This document shows, in pieces, positions 36,409 through 44,013 of a stretch of DNA of 64,000 nucleotides (positions are counted from its first letter, which is position 1; each line of letters starts with the position of its first letter). The DNA comes from Deltaproteobacteria bacterium (GTDB taxonomy: Bacteria > Myxococcota_A > UBA9160 > UBA4427), in assembly GCA_016713665.1 (NCBI GenBank), contig JADJOR010000011.1, positions 434,001 through 498,000 of the forward strand, given 5' to 3'. The notes beneath the pieces were generated by a model that saw only the letters and a program-made list of their open reading frames with translations, had not been told where the DNA came from and ran no database searches. Both the position numbers and the translations under genes were made by a program.

Positions 36409-36969
36409 CTATCCCCGAACGAAGCGCTCGATCACCTGGGGAGCGACGCGCCGCGCCAGCGTCCGCACCTCGTCGTCGGTCCAGACGGCGGTCGGGATCC
36501 ACGGATAGTCGACCAGGATGAATCCATAGTCGGGGAAGCCCGATAGCCGCGCCATCGACTCCGCCGAGCCGCGCACGGCTTCGTGGATGATCGCGAGACT
36601 CGGAACCCCTGCCCACTCGAGCTCGATCGCGTCGCGCAAACTGCGCGCACTGCAGGACCCTCAACCCCCGAAGCCGGTGATCGCGACCGAGGCCTCCGAG
36701 GTCAGCCGCGCCCAGTCCGCTCGCTCGGGCGCGATCGACACGCTGTTCTTCACGACGTGGAGGAAGCCGCCCGGCCGGATGATCTGCGCGATCTCTTCGG
36801 AGAGCGCCGTCATGAACTCCTGACTGCGCCCGAGCCCGTTCGTGACGAGGCCGATCACCTGCCCATCCATCGTCTTCGGTCGCACCGCCAGGCTGCGCCC
36901 GGTCGGCCTCTCGAGGGGACCGCTCGTCGGGTCGAGTCCCACGATGCCCCTGTCCTGCTTCGTCGTCAT
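36409..36969 (-). CDS. UGSC-family selenoprotein, in-frame TGA read as selenocysteine
   Basis: One continuous frame of 186 residues interrupted only by TGA at 36663-36661 (codon 103). The residues around it are ITGFGG-(TGA)-GSCSARSLRDAIE, which gives the U-G-S-C motif of the known UGSC-containing (seleno)protein family. Coding character continues on both sides: FLHVVKNSVSIAPERADWA before it and VPSLAIIHEAVRGSAESMA after it, and the frame ends normally at 36409. ATG 36969 has GGAGG eight bases upstream inside the last codons of the partner gene, 2 nt after its stop. Standard gene calling would give a truncated 102-aa protein and a false 76-aa one. A redox role for the Sec/Cys pair is inferred. 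Confidence 0.88.
36633..36663 (-). promoter_or_regulatory. Bacterial SECIS-like hairpin following the Sec codon
   Basis: After the UGA (36663-36661) the transcript folds into CGCGC (36647-36643), loop AGUUU (36642-36638) and GCGCG (36637-36633). The five-base loop opens 18 nt past the UGA and has G at its second position, matching the usual description of bacterial SECIS elements. An outer stem, UCCUGC at nt 4-9 with GCAGGG at nt 49-54, could extend it. Folding was done by eye. Confidence 0.7.
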
Positions 36970-36971
36970 CG

Positions 36972-37970
36972 TCACGTCCTCCGCTCGTCGTTCGCCGATT
37001 CGATCCGCTGGGTGATCGCCCAGGCGAGGTGGGGAAAGAACAGCCAGGTCGTCGCATGGCCCGGCCCACCCGCGCCCACGACGAGAAATCCCTCGGGCCC
37101 GCCGAGCATGATGCGCTTCGCATTCTCGCCCGATGCCTGACATCGCTGCCAGAGATGGTTGCGCAGGTCGGCCTTGGACCAGCCGGCCTGATTGAAGTAG
37201 CGCTGATGCTCCGCAGAGACGACGATCAGGATGTTCGCCTGCGCGACGAACCGATCGGCGAAGATCCCCCGCCGCAGGATCTCGGCGAGCCAGCCTTCGC
37301 AGATCGCCTCGGGCGTGCGGCTCGTGTAGTCCATGACCTCGCAGACCTGCATGGTCGAATGAACGGTGGCGGTGCTCTCCTGCGGCGAGAATCCGCGCTC
37401 GACGTGGAGCGGAAGCCAGTCGTTGGCCTCTTCGTCCTCCCCGAAGCAGAATGCATACCGCATGGGCGTCGAGAGGCTCGCCCGATCGAAGACGCCCGGC
37501 ACCGCGCGGCAGACGTTGCGGATCACCAGCCTCAGCGCGCGGCCGATCGTCGCATTCGCCCGGAAGCCGGGCCCGAAGCAGGCCCCACGACACTCGACCC
37601 CGATCTCGCCCCGGACCGGACCGTTCACGACGACGATCTGGCTCGCGCCGGAGAGCGTTCCGGTCGTGCTGTGGCAGTTGCCCATCTCGTGCAGATGGGC
37701 GCGAATCGCGGCCACGACGGTCGGGAAGTACTCCGGTCTACAGCCTGCCATCACGGCATTGATGGCGGCATGCTCCGCCGTGACGACAACTTCGCGGGTC
37801 GGTACCGCGCCGAGGACCCGATCGGGTTCGAGTCCCGCCCGGTCGAGGAAGAGCTCCACGCTCTCGGGTGTCGGCGGCACGACGGGGAGTCCGTCGGTCC
37901 AGCCCCGCTCGTAGTAGTCTTCGAGCAGGCTCGAATAATCGCGGTACTCGTGACGGGCGGCACGCAACAT
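36972..37970 (-). CDS. Cys-rich partner protein of the UGSC selenoprotein, function unknown
   Basis: Protein of 332 aa that I do not recognise as an enzyme. It opens with an RGWTDGLPVVPPTPESVELF segment and contains nine cysteines, several in conserved-looking blocks (VMAGCRPEYFPTVV, GNCHSTTGTLSG, GVECRGACFGPG). The middle part, RANATIGRALRLVIRNVCR, reads like a nucleotide- or cofactor-associated helix. No signal peptide or membrane helix. It is first in the four-gene operon and stops 2 nt before the selenoprotein ATG, so the two are made together. An electron-transfer or substrate-binding partner of the Sec protein is the natural guess. Confidence 0.78.
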   Translation of the reverse strand: MLRAARHEYRDYSSLLEDYYERGWTDGLPVVPPTPESVELFLDRAGLEPDRVLGAVPTREVVVTAEHAAINAVMAGCRPEYFPTVVAAIRAHLHEMGNCHSTTGTLSGASQIVVVNGPVRGEIGVECRGACFGPGFRANATIGRALRLVIRNVCRAVPGVFDRASLSTPMRYAFCFGEDEEANDWLPLHVERGFSPQESTATVHSTMQVCEVMDYTSRTPEAICEGWLAEILRRGIFADRFVAQANILIVVSAEHQRYFNQAGWSKADLRNHLWQRCQASGENAKRIMLGGPEGFLVVGAGGPGHATTWLFFPHLAWAITQRIESANDERRT

Positions 37971-37982
37971 CGTCCCGGCACG

Positions 37983-40163
37983 CTAGCCGAGACGGCCGCC
38001 CCCGCAATCCCGCGCGGCCGCCCGCGCCCGCAGCAGGTCGAGGATCTTCGCGATCGGCTGGGGCTTGCTGACGAGATAGCCCTGCATCGCGTCGCAGCCC
38101 TCCTGCCGCACGAGCGCCTCCTGCGCCTCGTCCTCGACGCCTTCGGCGACGACGTGCAGGCCGAAGGTCCGTCCGATCGCGGTGACCGCCGAGACGATCG
38201 CCCGGTCTCCGGCGTCGACGCAGATGTCGCGGACGAAGGAGCGATCGATCTTCAGCGAGTCGAAGGCGACCCGCTTGAGATACGAGAGCGACGCATAGCC
38301 CGTCCCGAAGTCGTCGAGGGCGAGCCGGATCCCCATCTCGCGCAGCTGCTCGAGGTTCCGGATGACGGTGCTCGTATGCTCGAGCAGCGCGGACTCGGTC
38401 AGCTCGAGCTCGAGCGCGCTCGGCGCGAGGCCCGTCTCCTCGAGGCAACCGGCGATCTGGGCGACGATGTCGGCGCGCCGCAGCTGGAGCGGCGACAGGT
38501 TCACCGCGACCCGCAGATCCGGAAATCCCGCCTGCTGCCAGTCCCGGCAGTCGCGACAGGCGCGCCGTAGCACCCAGGCGCCGAGCCCCTGGATCAGACC
38601 GGACTCCTCCGCGATCGGGATGAACTCGACCGGCGAGATCGGCCCGCGGCCCGGGACGTTCCAGCGCACGAGGGCCTCGAGTCCCAGGGCCGCGCCCGTT
38701 CGAACGTCGATCTGCGGCTGGTATTCGAGGTCGAAGGCGTCCTCCTCGACCGCGCGCCGCAGGCCCGTCTGGATCGAGAGGGCGCGCTCGGCGGCCTCGC
38801 CGAGATCCGGGGTGTAGAACTGGTAGCGATTGCGGCCGAGCGTCTTCGCGTTGTACATCGCCGCGTCGGCCTGGCGCATGAGCGCGTCGACGTCCAGGCC
38901 GTCGGAGGGATAGAGGGCGATTCCGATGCTCGCGGTCACCGCGATCTCGCGGCCCTCGATCACGACGGGCTCGGCGAGGCGTCCGAGGATCCGGCGCGCG
39001 ACCTTCGAGGCGTTGCCGACACCGTCCTTCAGGAGGAGGCTGATCACGAACTCGTCGCCGCCGATGCGCGAGAGGATCCGGTGGCTCTCCGGCGACTCGC
39101 GTCGGAAGACGCCGTCCTCGGTGCGCAGCGAGTCGACGAGCCGTGCTGCGACCTCCGAGAGCAGCTGGTCGCCGACGGAATGGCCGAGGGAGTCGTTGAC
39201 CCACTTGAAGCGGTCGATGTCGACGAACATCAACGCGACCTCGAGGCTTCGATCCGTCGCATAGCGAAGCGTCTTCTCGAGCCGCTCCCGCAGCATGCGC
39301 CGATTGGGCAGACCCGTCAGGCTGTCGTAGAAGGCGAGCTGCCGGATCTTCTCTTCGGTCTGACGCCTCTCGGTGACGTCCTGGAGCGTGCCGAGCACGC
39401 GGAGCTCGTTCGAGGTCTCGTCGACGTCGACCGCGCCCTGATGCTGGACGAAGCGGATCCGGCCATCGGGGGAGCAGAGGCGATGCTCGATGCTCCAGCC
39501 CGCCCGCGAGGCGAGCGCGTCGCCGAGCGCCTTCTCGAAGAGCGCACGATCGTCGGGATGGATCGCGGCGCGCAGGACCTCGAGGCTCGGCTCGAGATCT
39601 CCGGGATAGTGACCCAGGATCCGGAAGGCCTCCTCGGACCAGAGCATCCGGTCGGACTCCGAGAGCCACTCCCAGTTCCCGACGTGGGCGAGACGCTGGG
39701 CATCGGAGAGGCGCTGCTCGCTGCGCGAGAGTCCGTCGAGGGCGCCCTGCAGGCGCCGGAAGGTCTGACCGGCGCGCACGATGAAGCGCGCGCGATGCCG
39801 CAGCAGCCGCCAGTGGATCGGTTTGGTCGCGAAGTCCGTCGCCCCGGACTGGAAGGCGGACTCGACCGCCTCGAGGTCGTCGGAGGCCGTCACCATCAGG
39901 ATCGAGACGTCCTGGCCCGACGGCAGCGCGCGGATCGCACGACAGGTCTCGAACCCGTCGAGACCGGGCAGCTGGACGTCGAGGATCACGAGATCCGGCC
40001 GCGCCTCGGCGACCTGGCGGATGCCCTCCTCGCCGCTCGCCGCCTCCACGACCCGCAGCCCCGCGGCCATCAGCTCGAAGCGGGCGCGCGTGCGCAGGCT
40101 CGCGTCGTCGTCGATGACCAGGACGAGGGGCGCCTTTTCCGGAGTCGCGCTGCGCTGGCTCAT
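37983..40163 (-). CDS. Response regulator with REC, PAS, GGDEF and EAL domains
   Basis: Cyclic-di-GMP regulator of about 726 aa. REC lies at about residues 12-130 (VIDDD acidic pair, phospho-acceptor Asp in LVILDVQLPG, Lys in ATKPIH). A PAS domain follows (WLSESDRMLWSEEAFRILG), then GGDEF (intact SRIGGDEFVISL) and EAL (LEALVRW, DDFGTGYASLSYL intact). Both synthase and phosphodiesterase motifs are kept, so either activity is possible. ATG 40163 overlaps the Hpt stop as ATGA. Order kinase-Hpt-regulator with 4-nt overlaps makes a full phosphorelay whose output is c-di-GMP. Its stop is 13 bp from the selenoprotein operon start. Confidence 0.92.
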   Translation of the reverse strand: MSQRSATPEKAPLVLVIDDDASLRTRARFELMAAGLRVVEAASGEEGIRQVAEARPDLVILDVQLPGLDGFETCRAIRALPSGQDVSILMVTASDDLEAVESAFQSGATDFATKPIHWRLLRHRARFIVRAGQTFRRLQGALDGLSRSEQRLSDAQRLAHVGNWEWLSESDRMLWSEEAFRILGHYPGDLEPSLEVLRAAIHPDDRALFEKALGDALASRAGWSIEHRLCSPDGRIRFVQHQGAVDVDETSNELRVLGTLQDVTERRQTEEKIRQLAFYDSLTGLPNRRMLRERLEKTLRYATDRSLEVALMFVDIDRFKWVNDSLGHSVGDQLLSEVAARLVDSLRTEDGVFRRESPESHRILSRIGGDEFVISLLLKDGVGNASKVARRILGRLAEPVVIEGREIAVTASIGIALYPSDGLDVDALMRQADAAMYNAKTLGRNRYQFYTPDLGEAAERALSIQTGLRRAVEEDAFDLEYQPQIDVRTGAALGLEALVRWNVPGRGPISPVEFIPIAEESGLIQGLGAWVLRRACRDCRDWQQAGFPDLRVAVNLSPLQLRRADIVAQIAGCLEETGLAPSALELELTESALLEHTSTVIRNLEQLREMGIRLALDDFGTGYASLSYLKRVAFDSLKIDRSFVRDICVDAGDRAIVSAVTAIGRTFGLHVVAEGVEDEAQEALVRQEGCDAMQGYLVSKPQPIAKILDLLRARAAARDCGGGRLG

Positions 40164-40528
40164 GACTTCTCCCCGACCACCCGCGCGAGCGCTTCGTCGA
40201 CCGCGACGTAGGCCACGCGACACTGTGCGACGAGCGGGGCGATCCGATCGCCGCGCTCCGCGCGCGCCTCGGCCTCGATCTCGCGAGCGAGATCCCGGAC
40301 GACGCTGGCACCGATCTGCGCGCTCGAGCCCTTCAGCGTATGCGCCGCGCGGGCGAGCGCGTCGAAGACCCGGCCGCCGACGGCCTCTTCGAGGGCGACG
40401 AGCAGCTCCGGCGCGACCTTCCGATAGGCGGTCACGACCTCGCCGAGCACGTCCTGCTCGAGCTCGCGAGAAAGCTCGCGCAGCTCGTTCAAGACGGCCT
40501 CGTCGAGCAGGCTGGATGATTCACTCAT
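40160..40528 (-). CDS. Hpt phosphotransfer protein
   Basis: Single-domain histidine phosphotransfer protein of 122 aa, a four-helix bundle with the active His in the ARAAHTLKGSSAQIGA motif (H-x-L-K-G-S). It carries the phosphoryl group between the hybrid kinase and the REC protein. Its ATG overlaps the stop of the kinase (ATGA, 40528-40525) and its stop overlaps the next start (ATGA, 40163-40160). This tight coupling suggests fixed stoichiometry of the three proteins. Confidence 0.92.
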   Translation of the reverse strand: MSESSSLLDEAVLNELRELSRELEQDVLGEVVTAYRKVAPELLVALEEAVGGRVFDALARAAHTLKGSSAQIGASVVRDLAREIEAEARAERGDRIAPLVAQCRVAYVAVDEALARVVGEKS

Positions 40529-42994
40529 GCTTCCCCCTCCGGTCGCCGCGGCGGAAAGGCCTGCGGCAGCCAACGTTCGAGTCGCGCGGCGAGCTGGTCG
40601 ACGCCGAAGGGCTTCGTCAGCCAGTCGTCCATGCCGGCGGCGAGGCAATCCTCACGATCTTCCTTCGCCCCGTGTGCGGTCACCGCGATGATCGGAAGCC
40701 GACCGCCCTCGGCCCTCCAGAGCCGGCTCCGCCCGGCGCGCCCGGATCCGCCGCGTGACCTCGAGCCCGTCCATGCCCGGGAGCATCACGTCCATCAGGA
40801 CCAGATCGAAGCGGCCCGCGTCGAAGAGCTCGAGTGCCGCTTCGCCGTCGTCGGCGAGGACGGCCTCGCAGCCGAGCTTCGCGAGCATCGCCCGGGCGAC
40901 ACGCTGATTGACGGGGTTGTCCTCGACGACGAGCACGCGCAGGGATCGGAGCGCCTTCGCCCGCGCGGGCCCCCTGCCCCGCATCTTCGCCGGTTCGGAC
41001 GCAGGGGCCGACGCAGACTGCGTGCTCGCCGAAGCCGCGAGCTGCCCCGTCGGTCCGACTTCCGTCCCGACGAGCGAATCGACGAGCGCGCGATAGAGGT
41101 CGACGCGTTTCAGGGGCTTCGTGAGACGCGCGGTGACGCCGAGCCCTTCGACGTCGGATTCCTTCACCCGCGCAGAGGTCAACAGGATGATGGGAATCGG
41201 CGCGATCGCCGCGTCCGCCCGCATCGACCGGGCGACCTCGAGGCCGTCCATCCCGGGCATCATCAGGTCGAGCACGACCGCATCGAATCGCTCGCCTTCG
41301 GCGTCGCTCCCGCGAAGGATCTCGAGGGCCTGCGGTCCCCCCTCGCATTCACCGGCCGTCATGCGCCAATGGCCGAGGTGGCGGCGCACGACCTCGCGGT
41401 TCGTGGCGTTGTCGTCGACGACGAGGACGCGCCGACCGGCGAGACGCGCCGCTTCTTCGAAAGCGTCGACCCCGCTGCTCTCCACCACCGGCAGCGTCAC
41501 CTCGAACCAGAACGTCGAGCCCGATCCGACCACGCTGTCGACGCCGATCACGCCGCCCATCTTCTCGACGATCTGCCGGCAGATCGCGAGTCCGAGCCCC
41601 GTGCCCTCGAAGCGGCGCGTCGTCGTTCCGTCGACCTGCGTGAAGGCCTCGAAGACCTTTCGGCGCTGAGTCTCGGGAATGCCGATCCCCGTGTCGCGGA
41701 CGGACACGCGCAGTCGCTGGCAACCTGTCTCGGCGCTCGGCCCGGCCGCCGGACCGAGCTCGACGACGACCTCGCCTGCGTCGGTGAACTTGATCGCGTT
41801 GCCGACCAGATTCACCACGATCTGCTTGAGGCGCGTCGTGTCGGTCAGGAAGGCATCGGCCAGACCGTCGCGCTCGACGAAGGTCAGCTCGAGTCCCTTG
41901 CGATGGGCGAGCTCGGAGAGCAGCGCGACCGACTCCTCGAGAGCGGAGCGCAGATCGCACGGAGCGACGTCGAGCTCGAAGCGGCCTGCCTCGCCGCGGG
42001 AGAAGTCGAGGATCTGATTGATCACGTGGAGCAGATGGCGACCGGAGTCGTGGATCGCCAGGGCGAACTGGCGCTGCTCCCGGTCGAGCTCCGTCTCGAG
42101 CAGCAGCTCGGTCATGCCGAGCACGCCGTTCATCGGCGTCCGGATCTCGTGGCTCATCGTCGCGAGGAACTCGGCCTTCGCGCGCTGACCGGCCCGCGCA
42201 TCCTCGACGGCGGCACGCAGCTCGATCTCCGTCTGCTCGCGTCGCTCGATGTCGGATCGCGATCGCGCGATCCACACGAGCCACACGAAGAAGAGCAGCT
42301 GGAAGACGCCGAAGCGGGTATAGACCGCGATGCGGGCCTGCTGGGCCGCCGTCAGCCAGTCCGATGCGTGATAGTCGACGCCACAGGCGGCCTCGACCCG
42401 CCCCTGCTCGTCGTAGATCGGCACGAACGCGCTGACCCAGGTTCCCCAGCGGTCGACCGCCGGCTCGCCGAGAAACGACGGGCGGCCCGCGAGGGCCTCG
42501 AGCATCTGGGGCTCGACCTCGTCGTAGATCTCGCCGATCCGGGTCCTCGCTTCGCGCTCGTCGTCGATTCTTCCGTCGCGGTCGTAGTCCGTCTCGGAGT
42601 CGACGATCAGCGCAATTCGACCGTCTGCGAGTCGCCGGAAGGTGTAGACGTCGGCGACGGCGGGATTCGCGGCGAGCCAGTGGCGCTGCATCTCGATCAG
42701 CTCGAGGTAGACGGGATCGAGGGGCGAGGTGCCGAGATCGATCCGCGCATGCCCCTCGCGGCCCAGCTCGTAGGCGTAGGTCGGCGCGATCCCTTCGACC
42801 ATCTCGCGAAGCTGTCCCTGGCGCTTCTCGACCTCGCCCTCGCCGAGCCACGCGCCGAAGGCGAGGACCGCGACGAGGCCGACCGCCAGGACCGCCTGGA
42901 GATCCCGCGTGGAAGGCGCGCGCGAGAGCCGATGGAGGACGACGAGTCCGACCAGGCCGCTGCCGATCCACCAGATGATCAGGACCGTCGCCAC
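40525..42994 (-). CDS. Hybrid sensor histidine kinase, reading frame shifted in the last receiver
   Basis: Membrane kinase of about 822 aa in total. Two N-terminal helices (about residues 3-45) flank the start of a periplasmic dCache-like sensor (to residue 220) that contains an EF-hand-like DYDRDGRIDDE loop, followed by a third helix. Then come HisKA (SHEIRTPMNG), HATPase (NAIKFT, DTGIGIP, GTGLGLAI) and two REC domains (VVLDLMMPGMDG; LVLMDVMLPGMDG). The frame fails near 40729-40736, in a CCGGGCGG run: the original frame would end at 40652, whereas the next frame gives RLPIIAVTAHGAKED, the DDWLTKPFG lysine motif and a stop that overlaps the Hpt start. Start is GTG 42994 with GGAG. One extra base explains the break. 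Confidence 0.85.
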
Positions 42995-43286
42995 GTTGTC
43001 TCCGCCGGCCCCAGATCCGCGAAGGAGTCGCGTGGCCGCATCAGATCATCGGATGGGTACAAGGGCGGCTGAAGGTTCCGACGTCATGGGAACTCCGAGC
43101 CTTCCCGAATCGGAAACGGTGCCAAGCGCATCGTCCGAGTCGTGCAGGATGGCTTGCGGCGCGTCGCCTCGGCGTTTCAGATTGAACGCCCGTTCCGTCG
43201 AACGCGCGCTCGAGCCGCCTCGAGCCTCTCGCCGACCTCTCGTCGCATGAAGCCGTCCCGGATCCAGTCCCGGCGGCGATCACCCG

Positions 43287-44000
43287 ATGGCCCGGATCAT
43301 GGCCGCCTCGAGCCCCTCGATCCTGTCGATGACCATGACCGTCGCGATCACCGCCGTCGTCGCTCTCGCCACCCGCGTGGCCTACCGGGCGTCGCAAAGG
43401 CGTCGGACCGCGAGGTCGCCCGGAGCGATTGCCCCGACGGCAGACTCCGCAATTCGCCTCGCTTCGACGATCCCGGCCACGCAGTCGGGGGGGCCGACGA
43501 CCACACCGCCGATCACATCGCTCCGCATGCTCCGCACCGCGGCAGGAACGATCTCGCCGTCCGCTCTTCCGGCCCGCTCCGCGGCGCGCGATCGAACCGC
43601 TCGCCCCGACGGCCCGATCGGGGCCCTGCTCGCCGAGGACAACGACGTCAATGCCCTCGTGCTGACACGTCACCTCGAGAAGCTCGGATGCCGCGTCACG
43701 CGCGCCGCCACCGGCGCAGACGCGGTGACGGCCGCCGGCAAGGGCGCCTTCGAGATCATCTTCATGGATTGGCGCATGCCGGAGATGGACGGCCTCGAGG
43801 CGATCCGCCACATCCGGCGGATCGAACGTTATGCACTGGTGCCGATCGTCGCGGTGACCGCGAACGCGCTGCCGGGCGATCGGGAGACGTGTCTCGGAGC
43901 CGGCGCCGACGAATACGTCACGAAGCCGGTCGATGCGTCCGTGCTCCGTGCCACGCTCGAACGCTTCGGGCTCGGCCCGCAGCCCACCGAACCCGCCTGA
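43287..44000 (+). CDS. Single-receiver response regulator, N-terminus uncertain
   Basis: The C-terminal 125 residues are a clear REC domain: acidic LLAEDNDVN, phospho-acceptor in IIFMDWRMPEMDG, Thr in VAVTANAL and Lys in YVTKPVD. There is no output domain, so it works by phosphotransfer or protein contact. The first 110 residues are Ala/Thr/Pro-rich with one hydrophobic stretch and no recognisable domain; an internal ATG at 43527 is an alternative start. It is the only plus-strand gene in the signalling block and converges on the FIST-associated kinase (stop 14 bp away). The 292 bp before it (42995-43286) hold no gene I can support. Confidence 0.72.
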   Translation: MARIMAASSPSILSMTMTVAITAVVALATRVAYRASQRRRTARSPGAIAPTADSAIRLASTIPATQSGGPTTTPPITSLRMLRTAAGTISPSALPARSAARDRTARPDGPIGALLAEDNDVNALVLTRHLEKLGCRVTRAATGADAVTAAGKGAFEIIFMDWRMPEMDGLEAIRHIRRIERYALVPIVAVTANALPGDRETCLGAGADEYVTKPVDASVLRATLERFGLGPQPTEPA

Positions 44001-44013
44001 GCGCGCAGGTCCG

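Noticed and set aside
43041..43811. Minus-strand gene in the 43-44 kb region
   Set aside because: The plus-strand receiver motifs are clear, and the minus frame is Arg/Gly-rich without any domain.
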